This document shows, in pieces, positions 44,862-55,835 of a stretch of DNA of 64,000 nt. Made by a program: the position numbers and the translations under genes. Origin of the DNA: Roseobacter sp. (GTDB taxonomy: Bacteria > Pseudomonadota > Alphaproteobacteria > Rhodobacterales > Rhodobacteraceae); the NCBI GenBank assembly GCA_015665415.1, contig JADFAE010000030.1, forward strand, positions 56,966 to 120,965, written 5' to 3'. The notes below the pieces were generated by a model, which had not been told where the DNA came from, did not search any database, and saw only the letters and a list, made by a program, of their open reading frames with translations. Position 1 is the first letter of the stretch. Each line of letters starts with the position of its first letter.

Positions 44862-45782
44862 TCATCCAGTTGGGTCGATCAACTGTTCCATCAGGTCCAG
44901 GCCTCGGCTGGCGACGAAATCCACCAGCAATCTGATCTTGGGGTCCTGCAGTTTCTTGTGCGGATAGAGACATCCGAACATGGAGGGCATTGGCCTTGCC
45001 TCGGGCAGAACCTCAACCAATTGGCCGGACCGCAGATGTTCGGAGACCTCGAACAGCGGCTTGTTGATGATGCCACGATCATCCAGCGCCCAGTTCAACA
45101 GCACATTACTGTCGTCGGCATCGTATTTCCCCGACACTTCGAATTTTCTAAAGCCTGTGTCGGTCTCCAGAGTCCAGAAATACTCGGGTGAGCGGGGGAA
45201 CCGCAGCAACAGGCAATTGTGCCCCTTCAATAGATCTTCGGGCGTCTTGGGCGTGCCGCAGCGCTGCAAATAGGCGGCAGAGGCGCAGAGCACACGCGGA
45301 CAATCGGCAATCTTGCGCAGTTTCAGACTGGAATCATGTGGGGTCCCGACAAAAAAGCCCAGATCGAGCCCATCTGCCATGATATCGACCTTGCGGTCCG
45401 ACATGCGCATATGGACTTCGATGTCGGGATGGTGATCCACGAAATCGGGGATCAGGGGGGCGATCAAGCGATGGCCCGCAGCCAGGGGGGCCGTCAGCCG
45501 AATGGTTCCCCGCGGTGCTTCGGAGAACTGCGCAACCGCGGCTTCGCCTTCCTCGACAGCCTCGAGAATATGCTGGGCTTCGCTATAGAATCTCTTGCCA
45601 ACTTCGGTGGGGGTCAGCGATCGCGTGGTGCGATTGAACAGCCGCACACCGAGGTGTTTTTCCAGCTCCTTGATGCGTTTGCTGGCCACCGCAGGAGTTA
45701 GCCGCAGGTCCCGGCCGCCGGATGTGATGCTTCCCAGTTCAACCACGCGGCAGAATACACGCAGACTTTCGATGTAGGCCAT
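44862..45782 (-). CDS. LysR-family regulator, probable regulator of xdh genes
   Basis: The 306-residue protein has an N-terminal winged helix (VFCRVVELGSITSGGRDL ... SKRIKELEKHLGVRL) and the CrgA-like LysR effector domain ('HMRMSDRKVDIMADGLDLGF'). The ATG at 45782 is chosen because it starts MAYIESLRVF, matching the paralogue at 57822. It is divergent from xdhA across a 164-base gap that contains an 18-base palindrome. Regulation of purine genes is inferred from position. Confidence 0.88.
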   Translation of the reverse strand: MAYIESLRVFCRVVELGSITSGGRDLRLTPAVASKRIKELEKHLGVRLFNRTTRSLTPTEVGKRFYSEAQHILEAVEEGEAAVAQFSEAPRGTIRLTAPLAAGHRLIAPLIPDFVDHHPDIEVHMRMSDRKVDIMADGLDLGFFVGTPHDSSLKLRKIADCPRVLCASAAYLQRCGTPKTPEDLLKGHNCLLLRFPRSPEYFWTLETDTGFRKFEVSGKYDADDSNVLLNWALDDRGIINKPLFEVSEHLRSGQLVEVLPEARPMPSMFGCLYPHKKLQDPKIRLLVDFVASRGLDLMEQLIDPTG

Positions 45783-45891
45783 TGGATTTCCCCAATTCTT
45801 TTTGTGCGCATGTGGATCTGGGCGCAGCTTATCTATTTTCAACGTTTCATTGAAAGTATTTCGTGAAGCCTGACATTTTAACCGGCAGTCA

Positions 45892-45909
45892 CAAAGAGTA
45901 AACTCTTTG
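45892..45909. promoter_or_regulatory. 18-base palindrome upstream of xdhA
   Basis: CAAAGAGT-AA-ACTCTTTG is a perfect 8+2+8 palindrome, 37 bases before the xdhA start, in the LysR-xdhA divergent region. It is the best operator candidate there. A smaller TTTCA-T-TGAAA repeat lies at 45845-45855. Confidence 0.5.
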
Positions 45910-45946
45910 CCAAAGCAACCGAGCAGATCGGGCTAGTGGAGGATAC

Positions 45947-47419
<1,473 letters not shown>

Positions 47420-47432
47420 GGGGGAGCACGAG

Positions 47433-49757
47433 ATGAAAGACCTTCAGACCATCAAAGGTGCCGTCCACCAGGATCTCAAGCACGACAGCGCCATCAAGCA
47501 GGTGCAGGGCCGGGCTGATTATACGGATGATATTGCCGAGCCAATCGGCACCTTGCATGCCTATCTGGGTGTGTCGACCGTGACCCATGCCAATATCCGT
47601 GGGATGGATCTGTCCCGTGTACGCGCCGCTCCCGGTGTTGTCGCCGTTCTGACCGCCGAGGATGTCCCCGGTGTCAATGACGTCAGCCCTACCGGTAAAC
47701 ATGATGAACCCGTTTTTCCAACCGAAAAGGTTGAATTCCACGGCCAACCGATGTTTGCGGTGATCGCCGAAACCCGTGATGCCGCCCGCCGGGCCGCAGA
47801 ACTGGCGGATGTGGACTATGACGTCCTGCCCCACGCGCTGGATCCGATTGCGGCTGAGGATGCGGGCATGCCGCTGGTCACCGATCCGCTCAAGCTGGAG
47901 CGCGGCGATGTCGAAGCCGGCTTTGCCGCTGCCGCCAACCGCATCAGCGGTCGGATGGTGGTTGGGGGCCAGGACCATATGTACCTCGAGGGTCATATCG
48001 CCTTTGCCATCCCCGGCGAGGATGACGATGTGGTGGTGCATTGTTCCACCCAGCACCCCAGCGAAGCGCAGCATATGGTCGCCCATGTCCTGGGTGTGCC
48101 CTCAAACGCCGTGGTGGTGAATGTACGCCGCATGGGTGGCGGGTTTGGCGGCAAGGAAAGCCAGATGAACCTGTTCTGCGCCGTGGCCGCCATTGGGGCC
48201 AAAAAGTTGAACCGCCCGGTCAAGATCCGCCCGGATCGCGATCAGGATATGACCGCCACCGGCAAGCGCCATGATTTTGTCATCGATTATGATCTGGGCT
48301 TTGACCATGAAGGCCGTATCCAGGCGGTCGAGAGTCAGTTTGCCGCCCGTTGTGGCTATTCTTCCGATCTCTCCGGCCCGGTCACCGATCGGGCGCTGTT
48401 TCATGCGGATAACGCCTATTTCTATCCCAATGTGCGGCTGAAATCGCGCCCGCAAAAGACCAACACCGTCTCCAACACCGCCTTTCGCGGCTTTGGCGGA
48501 CCACAGGGGGTGGTCGCCGCCGAGCGGATGATCGAAGAGGTGGCCTATGCCCTGGGCAAGGACCCCTTGGAGGTGCGAAAGGCGAATTTCTATGGCGATG
48601 CCGAGGACGGGCGCAATGTCACGCCTTATCACCAAACGGTTGAGGACAATGTGATTGGCCGCGTGGTGGAGGAGTTGGAGCAAAGCGCCGACTACCAGGC
48701 CCGCCGCAAGGCGATCATCGAAGAGAATGCCAAAGGCGGCATCATCCGCCGCGGTCTTGCCCTGACACCGGTCAAGTTTGGCATCTCCTTTACTGCGACC
48801 TGGTACAATCAGGCCGGTGCGCTGATCCATGTCTACAATGATGGCTCGATCCACCTCAATCACGGTGGCACCGAGATGGGGCAGGGACTGAACACCAAGG
48901 TGGCTCAGGTCGTGGCCGAGGCGTTCCAGGTGGATTTTGATCGCATCAAGATCACCAAGACCACCACCGAGAAGGTGCCGAATACCTCTGCGACGGCAGC
49001 GTCTTCTGGTTCCGATCTCAACGGTATGGCAGCGCTGGACGCAGCAGAGCAGATCAAGGCCCGGCTGGTCAAATTCGCCGCCGAAAGCCGGGGTGTCAGC
49101 GAAGAGGCCGTGAGCTTTGTGCCCAATCACCTGCGTATTGGCGATGAGGTTGTGCCTTTCGACAGCTTTATCAAAGAGGCCTATATGGCGCGGGTGCAGC
49201 TGTCGTCCGCTGGGTTCTACAAGACGCCAAAAATCCATTGGGATCGTGCGGCAGGCAAGGGGCGTCCCTTCTATTACTACGCCTATGGGGCTTCTTGCTC
49301 CGAGGTTTCCGTCGATACGCTGACCGGCGAATATCGGGTGGAACGCACCGATATTCTGCATGACGTGGGACGTTCGCTGAATCCGATTCTCGACATTGGC
49401 CAGGTTGAAGGCGCCTTTATCCAGGGCATGGGCTGGCTCACCACCGAAGAGCTGTGGTGGGACGAGGCCGGACGTCTGCGCACCCATGCGCCGTCGACCT
49501 ACAAGATCCCGCTGGCCAGCGATCGGCCGCGCATCTTCAACGTTGAGCTGGCGGACTGGTCAGAGAACCGCGAAATGACCATCAAGCGGTCCAAGGCCGT
49601 AGGCGAGCCACCTTTCATGCTTGGGATCTCGGTGTTCGAAGCCCTGTCGATGGCGGTGGCCAGCGTCGCCGATTATCGTCAGTGCCCACGTCTGGACGCC
49701 CCTGCCACGCCGGAATGCGTGCTAATGGCGGTGGAACGCCTGAAAGCAGGGGCCTGA
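47433..49757 (+). CDS. xdhB: Xanthine dehydrogenase, molybdopterin-binding subunit XdhB
   Basis: The 774-residue protein has the Moco-binding loops 'GGGFGGKESQ', 'AFRGFGGPQG' and 'GGTEMGQGL' and the catalytic Glu in KAVGEPPFML near the C-terminus. It hydroxylates hypoxanthine to xanthine and xanthine to urate. The ATG at 47433 follows GGGGGAG; the frame is open upstream but overlaps xdhA in another frame. It is 13 bases from xdhA and 4 bases from xdhC. Confidence 0.96.
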   Translation: MKDLQTIKGAVHQDLKHDSAIKQVQGRADYTDDIAEPIGTLHAYLGVSTVTHANIRGMDLSRVRAAPGVVAVLTAEDVPGVNDVSPTGKHDEPVFPTEKVEFHGQPMFAVIAETRDAARRAAELADVDYDVLPHALDPIAAEDAGMPLVTDPLKLERGDVEAGFAAAANRISGRMVVGGQDHMYLEGHIAFAIPGEDDDVVVHCSTQHPSEAQHMVAHVLGVPSNAVVVNVRRMGGGFGGKESQMNLFCAVAAIGAKKLNRPVKIRPDRDQDMTATGKRHDFVIDYDLGFDHEGRIQAVESQFAARCGYSSDLSGPVTDRALFHADNAYFYPNVRLKSRPQKTNTVSNTAFRGFGGPQGVVAAERMIEEVAYALGKDPLEVRKANFYGDAEDGRNVTPYHQTVEDNVIGRVVEELEQSADYQARRKAIIEENAKGGIIRRGLALTPVKFGISFTATWYNQAGALIHVYNDGSIHLNHGGTEMGQGLNTKVAQVVAEAFQVDFDRIKITKTTTEKVPNTSATAASSGSDLNGMAALDAAEQIKARLVKFAAESRGVSEEAVSFVPNHLRIGDEVVPFDSFIKEAYMARVQLSSAGFYKTPKIHWDRAAGKGRPFYYYAYGASCSEVSVDTLTGEYRVERTDILHDVGRSLNPILDIGQVEGAFIQGMGWLTTEELWWDEAGRLRTHAPSTYKIPLASDRPRIFNVELADWSENREMTIKRSKAVGEPPFMLGISVFEALSMAVASVADYRQCPRLDAPATPECVLMAVERLKAGA

Positions 49758-49761
49758 TCCG

Positions 49762-50613
49762 ATGACGGCCGTGCACAAGCTCAATCTGTTTCTCAGTGAA
49801 CCGGGAGCGGTCGCAAGCCTGCGGCTGATCCGGGTGCGTGGCTCTTCGCCGCGCAGCACCGGGACAGAGATGTATGTGCGCGAAACGGGCCTATGGGGAA
49901 CCATTGGCGGTGGCCAGCTGGAACATCTGGCCATCGACGCGGCCCGCAAGATGCTGCGCGAGGGCAATCTTGTGCAGCATTTGGATGTGCCGCTGGGACC
50001 AGAGATTGGTCAATGCTGTGGTGGCCGGGTTGAGATTGCAATCACCAGCATGGAGGCCTCGGACAAGGAACTCGCGCTGGCTGCGCTTCAGTCCGCTGAG
50101 GCGCAACAGCCTGCAACCTATATCCTGGGAGCGGGCCATGTGGGCCGCGCCCTGGCCGATCTGCTGCAACATCTGCCGGTCCGCACCGTGCTGGTTGACC
50201 AGCGCCAGGATGAGTTGGCGCTGAGTGCGGCGAATGTCGAAAAACGCCTGAGCGCAATTCCGGAAATCGAGGTGATGAATGCACCGGCCGGCAGCGCCTT
50301 TGTTGTTTTGACCCATGACCATGGGTTGGATTTCCTGCTGGCCTCTGCCGCCTTGCAAAGAGGTGATGCCGCCTATGTCGGTCTGATCGGGTCCGCCACC
50401 AAGCGGGCCAAATTTGCCAGTTGGGCAAAGAAACACTGCGATGGCTTGTCCATCGCGCCCTTGATCTGCCCCATCGGGGCAGGCGGTAGCCGCGACAAGC
50501 GGCCAGCCGTGATCGCGGCCCTTGTGGCTGCAGAAGTGATCACGGCGCAGACCTCTGAACCTGCCGCAGTTTCCCCTGAATGGGGCACAGCTCTGCATAT
50601 CGCAGCGCAGTGA
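49762..50613 (+). CDS. xdhC: Xanthine dehydrogenase accessory protein XdhC
   Basis: The 283-residue protein has the XdhC N-terminal domain ('VRGSSPRSTGTEMYV', 'GTIGGGQLEHLAI', CC motif in GQCCGGRVEI) and a C-terminal Rossmann domain ('YILGAGHVGRALADLL', 'YVGLIGSATKRAKF'). It binds Moco, promotes its sulfuration and inserts it into XdhB. It completes the xdhABC operon. Confidence 0.93.
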   Translation: MTAVHKLNLFLSEPGAVASLRLIRVRGSSPRSTGTEMYVRETGLWGTIGGGQLEHLAIDAARKMLREGNLVQHLDVPLGPEIGQCCGGRVEIAITSMEASDKELALAALQSAEAQQPATYILGAGHVGRALADLLQHLPVRTVLVDQRQDELALSAANVEKRLSAIPEIEVMNAPAGSAFVVLTHDHGLDFLLASAALQRGDAAYVGLIGSATKRAKFASWAKKHCDGLSIAPLICPIGAGGSRDKRPAVIAALVAAEVITAQTSEPAAVSPEWGTALHIAAQ

Positions 50614-50680
50614 GGCACCGCGGGCTTTTGGTGGGTCGAGGAGAATTCGCCACCAGCCCGGTTTGAAAAAGGAGGTCCCG

Positions 50681-52264
50681 ATGAGGGATGGGAGTTATAC
50701 ATACAAGCTGTTTCACCGCAGCGACTTCAGCGCGTTCTGGGCGCTGTTCACCGACAATCTGATCAATCTGATGGTTCTGGCCGGGATCTGCCAGTTCGTC
50801 TTTCAGATGCCCGCAGAGATCGTCTATGGGCGGATTGTACCCGGTGCCGCCATCGCCATCCTGGCTGGTATTGTTGTCTATGTCGGCCTGGCCAAACGGG
50901 CGGCAGCGCAGCATGGCCGGGATGTGACCGCGATGCCCTATGGCATTTCGACCCCGGTGATGTTCGTCTATCTCTTTGGTGTCATCGGCCCGATTTTCTG
51001 GGCGACCAATGATCCGGTTCTGGCCTGGCAGGTTGGTATTGGTGCAGGCTTTATGGGTGGTATCGTAGCGGCCATGGGCGCGATCCTTGGCCCCTGGCTC
51101 AAGCGGGTAACACCACGCGCCGGGATGCTGGGTACCCTGTGTGGTATCGCGCTGGTCTTCATCGGCACCGTGCCACTGGCCACGGTCTTTGAGAATCCCT
51201 TCATCGGCTTTGCCTCGATGATCATCATCCTGTGGGGTCTGGTTGGCCGCTTCCGTCTGCCGTTCAACATTCCGGCGGGCCTGTTGGCGCTGATCATCGG
51301 CACCGTGGTTGCGCTTGCAATTGGTGAAGCCAAGTTCAGTGCCGAGGGTGTCGGCTTCTATCCGCCTCTGCCCTATTTTGGCGACCTGATGGCAGGTATC
51401 CAATACCTCTTTGCCAATCCTGAACTGTTCCTGGTGTTGGTGCCGGTGCAGATCTACAACTTCATTGAAACCATGAACAACGTGGAAAGCGCCGAGGCGG
51501 CAGGGGATCACTACCCGGTTGCAACCTGTCAGATCACCGATGGCCTGGGCACCATGGTGGGCGCGGTGTTTGGCTCGCCCTTCCCAACCACCGCCTATAT
51601 CGGCCACCCGGCCTATAAGCGCATGGGGGCGCATTCCGGCTATATCATCGGTGTTGGCCTGGTGATCCCGCTGGCGGCCTTCTTTGGTCTGCTGGCCTTC
51701 CTCAACAACCTGATCCCCGTGGCGGCTGCCGCGCCGGTTCTGGTCTTTGTGGCCCTGAGCCTGATCACCAATACCGCCCATTCCGTCAAAACCGATCACA
51801 TGGCGGCCGTCACCTTTGCAATGATGCCGCATGTCTCGGCCTTCCTCATGGTCAAATGGGGCGCTCTGATGGGCGCGCTGGGTGCCGTGGGTGTTGCGGC
51901 GCTACCGCAACTGGGCGATGACGCCTTGACCGCTGCATTGTTGCAGCAAGGCGCGCATTTCGAAGGCCACCTGGCTCTGTCGCAGGGCGCAATCTTGACC
52001 GGTTTGATCTGGGGCGCCATCGTCGCCAGCGTCATCGACGGCAATTTCCGCAACGCCGGTGGCTTTGCTCTGGCGGCGGCGGGCATGTCTGCCTTTGGCG
52101 TCATCCACGGGGCCAGCCTGCATTGGCCTGCCATTGATGGTGTGACTGCGGGCTACCTGATTACCGCAGCGTTCCTTCTCATCTATCCCTTGTTTCACAA
52201 GGAAGATGAGCTGGTGAATGAAAACGCCGTCGTCGACGAGGCGCCTTCAGCCCCGGCTGAATAA
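50681..52264 (+). CDS. Purine permease of the NCS2/AzgA type
   Basis: The 527-residue protein has about 12-14 membrane spans and NCS2 features: 'GRDVTAMPYGISTPVMFVY' near the N-terminus, 'YNFIETMNNVESAEAAGDHY' carrying the conserved acidic residue, and 'GSPFPTTAYIGHPAYKRMGA'. It likely imports a purine base such as hypoxanthine, guanine or xanthine. The ATG at 50681 follows a perfect AAGGAGGT. It lies between xdhC and guaD on the same strand. Confidence 0.85.
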   Translation: MRDGSYTYKLFHRSDFSAFWALFTDNLINLMVLAGICQFVFQMPAEIVYGRIVPGAAIAILAGIVVYVGLAKRAAAQHGRDVTAMPYGISTPVMFVYLFGVIGPIFWATNDPVLAWQVGIGAGFMGGIVAAMGAILGPWLKRVTPRAGMLGTLCGIALVFIGTVPLATVFENPFIGFASMIIILWGLVGRFRLPFNIPAGLLALIIGTVVALAIGEAKFSAEGVGFYPPLPYFGDLMAGIQYLFANPELFLVLVPVQIYNFIETMNNVESAEAAGDHYPVATCQITDGLGTMVGAVFGSPFPTTAYIGHPAYKRMGAHSGYIIGVGLVIPLAAFFGLLAFLNNLIPVAAAAPVLVFVALSLITNTAHSVKTDHMAAVTFAMMPHVSAFLMVKWGALMGALGAVGVAALPQLGDDALTAALLQQGAHFEGHLALSQGAILTGLIWGAIVASVIDGNFRNAGGFALAAAGMSAFGVIHGASLHWPAIDGVTAGYLITAAFLLIYPLFHKEDELVNENAVVDEAPSAPAE

Positions 52265-52271
52265 ACCTTTC

Positions 52272-52327
52272 TGTCCGCCTGCCGGACACCTAAAGCGGGC
52301 CATGTTTCTTCCCTTTTGCATGGCCCG
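52272..52327 (+). other. Two tandem hairpins between the permease and guaD
   Basis: TGTCCG-N5-CGGACA (52272-52288) is followed by CGGGCCATG-N14-CATGGCCCG (52296-52327). Neither has a T-run behind it, so they are more likely RNA-stability or attenuation structures than simple terminators. Confidence 0.45.
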
Positions 52328-52365
52328 TTACCTATTCATTCCTCCAAAAACGACCGGATCCGATC

Positions 52366-53667
52366 ATGACACAGTCAACAGGCAAAACGCTGTTGCGCGG
52401 ACGCATTCTGGACTTCAGCCAGGCCCCGCAGGATGAAACCGACACCGAGGCCTACCGCTATATAGAAGATGGTGCGATCCTGATTTCGCAAGGCCAGATC
52501 GAGGCCAGCGGTGCCTATTCTACGGTTGCGGCCCAGGCCCAAGAGGCAGAGGTGATCGACCATCGCCCGCATCTGCTGATGCCGGGGTTTATCGACACCC
52601 ATATCCATTTCCCGCAGGTGCAGGTGGTGGCCTCCTGGGGGTCGCAGCTGCTGGATTGGCTGAACAACTACACCTTCCCGGAAGAAACCCGTTTTGCCGA
52701 TCCCGCCCATAGCAGCGAGATGGCCGGGCATTTCTATGATCTGCTGACCAGCCATGGCACCACCACCGCAGTGGCCTATTGTTCGGTGCATAGCGCGTCG
52801 GCCGAGGCCTATTTTGAAGAGGCCCAACGGCGCAACATGTGCATGATCGGCGGCAAGGTGATGATGGATCGCAACGCACCGGACGGGCTGCGCGACACCC
52901 CGCAATCGGGCTATGACGACAGCAAGGCCTTGATCGAGAAATGGCACGGGACCGGTCGGGCCCATTATGCGATCACGCCGCGCTTTGCCATCACGTCGAC
53001 GCCTGAACAGATGGAAATGGCCGGAGCATTGGTGGCAGAGCATCCGGATTGTTTTGTGCAAACACACCTGAGCGAAAATCACGACGAAATTGCTTTTACC
53101 CGTGAGCTTTATCCGGATGCGCCTGACTATCTGGGCGTCTATGAAAAATACGATCTTCTGACGCCTAAGATGTTGTTGGGACATTCGATCCACTTGCAGC
53201 CCCGCGAAATCGAAGTGCTGGCAGAGACCCAAGCCAAGCCGGTTTTCTGCCCCACATCCAACCTGTTTCTGGGCAGCGGATTGTTTGACGACGCTGGCCT
53301 GCGCGAGCGTGGCATTACCAATGCGATTGCCACCGATATCGGAGCGGGCACCAGCTATTCCATGCTGCAAACGCTGAACGAAGGCTACAAGGTTCTGCAG
53401 CTGCAGAACCAGAAACTGCACCCGCTGCGCGCCTTTGACTGGATTACCCGCGGCAATGCCGAAGCATTGGGAATGGTGGACAAGATTGGCACCCTGGCGG
53501 CAGGCACGGATGCGGATATCGTGGTGCTGAATGCACATGCGACTCCGGCAATGGATCTGCGCATGAAACGCGCCGAGTCTCTCTCGGAAGAGCTGTTCAT
53601 CTTGCAGATCCTCGGCGATGACCGCGCAATTGACGCGGTTTATGTGGCTGGCGCGGCGCAGAAATAG
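52366..53667 (+). CDS. guaD: Guanine deaminase
   Basis: The 433-residue amidohydrolase has the metal motif PGFIDTHIHFPQ (His-x-His), 'TQTHLSENHDE'-like 'VQTHLSENHDEI', 'LLGHSIHLQ' and 'CPTSNLFLGSGLFD' with 'IATDIGAGTSYSML' carrying the catalytic Asp. It deaminates guanine to xanthine, the substrate of XdhABC. It follows the purine permease by about 100 bases. Confidence 0.93.
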   Translation: MTQSTGKTLLRGRILDFSQAPQDETDTEAYRYIEDGAILISQGQIEASGAYSTVAAQAQEAEVIDHRPHLLMPGFIDTHIHFPQVQVVASWGSQLLDWLNNYTFPEETRFADPAHSSEMAGHFYDLLTSHGTTTAVAYCSVHSASAEAYFEEAQRRNMCMIGGKVMMDRNAPDGLRDTPQSGYDDSKALIEKWHGTGRAHYAITPRFAITSTPEQMEMAGALVAEHPDCFVQTHLSENHDEIAFTRELYPDAPDYLGVYEKYDLLTPKMLLGHSIHLQPREIEVLAETQAKPVFCPTSNLFLGSGLFDDAGLRERGITNAIATDIGAGTSYSMLQTLNEGYKVLQLQNQKLHPLRAFDWITRGNAEALGMVDKIGTLAAGTDADIVVLNAHATPAMDLRMKRAESLSEELFILQILGDDRAIDAVYVAGAAQK

Positions 53668-53743
53668 CCGTGATGGGGCGCTGCCCCAAGTGAGATCAGC
53701 TGTCCAAAGCCAAGACCCCGAGGACAGGGGGTGGTCCTGAAAC

Positions 53744-53772
53744 AAAAAAGCGGCGCCGTTAGGGCGCCGCTT
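53744..53772 (-). terminator. Rho-independent terminator of the minus-strand permease gene
   Basis: AAGCGGCGCC (53748-53757) pairs perfectly with GGCGCCGCTT (53763-53772) over a 5-base loop; on the minus strand six T follow. It lies 29 bases beyond the stop of the permease at 53801, between it and the convergent guaD. Confidence 0.8.
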
Positions 53773-53800
53773 ACTCGTTAACCGCTCTGAACTGTAAGGA

Positions 53801-55273
53801 TCAGACGTGATCGTCCTGTGGCAGTGATCCTTGACCATGGCCGGCCATACCGCCAGAGACTTCCTCTGTGGCTTCATCCGCCAGTTCTTCGGGCAAAATC
53901 AGGTTCAACACGATGGCAATCAGGGCTGCAGGCAGGATGCCTGAGGCTGCCAGAATACGCAGGGTGTCGGGCAGATATTGCAGCGCGTTTGGCGATCCAG
54001 GCTTGAGGTTCATCACCTCCAGCTGCAGGCCAAAGCCGATCGACAGGGCAATCGCAAAGATCACCATGTTGCGGCGGTTCCAATTTACATCCGACAGCAT
54101 CGAAACGCCGGCTGAAACCACCATGCCAAACATCACGATCACGCCGCCGCCCAGCACTTCAATTGGAATGGTGCGGATCACTGCGCCAACCTTTGGGATC
54201 AAACCGCAGACGATCAGAAAGATTGCACCAATGGTCACCACATGGCGGCTCATCACGCCGGTCATGGCAATCAGGCCCACATTCTGGCTGAAGGAAGTAT
54301 TGGGCAGCCCGCCGAACAGACCGGCAATCGCGGTGCCAACACCGTCGGCATAGGTCGCGCCCTGGATCTCTTTGTCGGTGGCTTCACGGCCTGCGCCGCC
54401 TTTGGTGATGCCGCTGACGTCACCTACGGTTTCAACCGCGCTGACAAAGGACATCAGGCAAAAGCCGATGACCGCAGCCATGGTGATCTCGATGCCGTAT
54501 TTGAAGGGGTTTGGCAGGCCAAAGGCCGCGGCGCGGTCCCAGCTCTGGCCGATACCTTCGAAGGTCACAAGACCAAAGAACATCGAATAGACATAGCCAA
54601 TCAGGATGCCGATCAAGACTGCCGAAACCGAGAGCATGCCCCGGGCGAAGAATTTAAGCCCCAGAGTGGAGAAGATCACCACCAGCGCCACCGACCAGTT
54701 CAGCAGGCTGCCGTATTCCTCTTTGCCAAAGATCTTGGCTGGCACGCCACCAGCGGCGTATTCGATGCCGACACGTACAAGGTACAAGCCAATCATCATC
54801 ACTACCAACCCAGTCACCAGCGGCGGCAGGGCAAAGCGGATGCGCCCGATGATGGTTCCCAATGCGGCATGGAACAGGCCGCCAACCAGCACGCCACCAA
54901 AGATCACCGGCAGCGCTTCGGGGCCCTTGCCAGCAACCAGCGGGATCATGATCGGGATAAAGGCAAAACTGGTGCCCTGCACAATTGGTAGGCGGGCTCC
55001 AACCGGTCCCATTCCGATGGACTGGAACAGAGTCGCAATGCCGGCAAACAGCATCGACATCTGGATCAGATAGCTCATGTCCGGGAAGCCCTGCGCCCCT
55101 GCATCGGAGCCAAAGCCAAAGCCCGCAGCCCCGGAAATGATGATGGCAGGGGTAATGTTTGAAACAAACATCGCCAGTACATGCTGGATGCCAAGCGGAA
55201 TCGCCAGGCCCAGCGGGGGGGTGTAATTTGGGTCGCGCAGCTGCGCTGGCGTCCCGATTGAAGTGTCAGCCAT
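53801..55273 (-). CDS. NCS2 family urate/xanthine permease
   Basis: The 490-residue protein has about 14 spans and the nucleobase:cation symporter-2 signatures 'QGTSFAFIPIMIPLVAG', 'SFVSAVETVGDVSGITKGG' with the conserved Glu, and 'GLPNTSFSQNVGLIAMTGV' (QNxG). The last pattern fits urate/xanthine transporters of the UacT/PbuX type. The ATG at 55273 follows GGAGA. Its place next to allA and the allantoinase/OHCU decarboxylase gene suggests urate or xanthine import. Confidence 0.88.
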   Translation of the reverse strand: MADTSIGTPAQLRDPNYTPPLGLAIPLGIQHVLAMFVSNITPAIIISGAAGFGFGSDAGAQGFPDMSYLIQMSMLFAGIATLFQSIGMGPVGARLPIVQGTSFAFIPIMIPLVAGKGPEALPVIFGGVLVGGLFHAALGTIIGRIRFALPPLVTGLVVMMIGLYLVRVGIEYAAGGVPAKIFGKEEYGSLLNWSVALVVIFSTLGLKFFARGMLSVSAVLIGILIGYVYSMFFGLVTFEGIGQSWDRAAAFGLPNPFKYGIEITMAAVIGFCLMSFVSAVETVGDVSGITKGGAGREATDKEIQGATYADGVGTAIAGLFGGLPNTSFSQNVGLIAMTGVMSRHVVTIGAIFLIVCGLIPKVGAVIRTIPIEVLGGGVIVMFGMVVSAGVSMLSDVNWNRRNMVIFAIALSIGFGLQLEVMNLKPGSPNALQYLPDTLRILAASGILPAALIAIVLNLILPEELADEATEEVSGGMAGHGQGSLPQDDHV

Positions 55274-55346
55274 GAGGGGTCTCCTGTCGGTCATGGGGAT
55301 CTCGCCGCTTCTTTTTGTTATCTGAGCGGCTTTGAGTTTTTGTGGT

Positions 55347-55835
55347 CTAGTCTGTGACCACTGTGAAAGGGTCTTGGAACCAGTGTTCCTCCAGATTTGC
55401 GCCTTCGCCGATGCGGTCGACTACGGCAAACAATCCGGGATGCGAAAGCGGGGTCAGCACGCCGTGCCACACCCCACGATGATAGTTCACGCCCTGTCCG
55501 GGCTGGGTCACAAAGGCCAGCGGCTGACCGGGTTTGCCACCTGCGTCCGGTGCGACGATGACCAGAAAGGGCTCCTGGCTCATCGGCAAAAACGCCTGGC
55601 TGCCGTCGGGATGGCGTTCCATCATATCGAGCGTCAATGGCAGGCTGCGCGGCTGAGCGTTGAACAGGCTGATGCCGGCGCGGCCTTCGTTGAAATCAAG
55701 TTGAGCGCGGTTGTGGTAGCGCCCGCACATGCCCTGATTGATGATCTTGTCCGGCGCGCCAGAGACATCCAACACATCACCAAACGGCGCAAAAGCTTCG
55801 GCTGTGATTGGCTGGATCTGGATGATCTCGCTCAT
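55347..55835 (-). CDS. allA: Ureidoglycolate lyase
   Basis: The 162-residue protein matches AllA: 'ITAEAFAPFGDVLD', 'RAGISLFNAQPRSLPLTLDMMERHP' (conserved core), 'QAFLPMSQEPFLVIVAP' and 'NYHRGVWHGVLTPL'. It splits (S)-ureidoglycolate into glyoxylate and urea, the step that connects purine breakdown to the glyoxylate enzymes at 36-45 kb. The start overlaps the stop of the allantoinase fusion gene (ATGA). Confidence 0.93.
   Translation of the reverse strand: MSEIIQIQPITAEAFAPFGDVLDVSGAPDKIINQGMCGRYHNRAQLDFNEGRAGISLFNAQPRSLPLTLDMMERHPDGSQAFLPMSQEPFLVIVAPDAGGKPGQPLAFVTQPGQGVNYHRGVWHGVLTPLSHPGLFAVVDRIGEGANLEEHWFQDPFTVVTD

Noticed and set aside
48102..49487. Open frame of about 460 codons antisense to xdhB
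   Set aside because: It mirrors a well-supported gene with Moco motifs and shows no domain of its own.
50540..51832. Open frame of about 430 codons antisense to xdhC and the purine permease
   Set aside because: Low-complexity His/Gln/Gly/Arg-rich translation typical of the reverse strand of a membrane protein gene; no motif.
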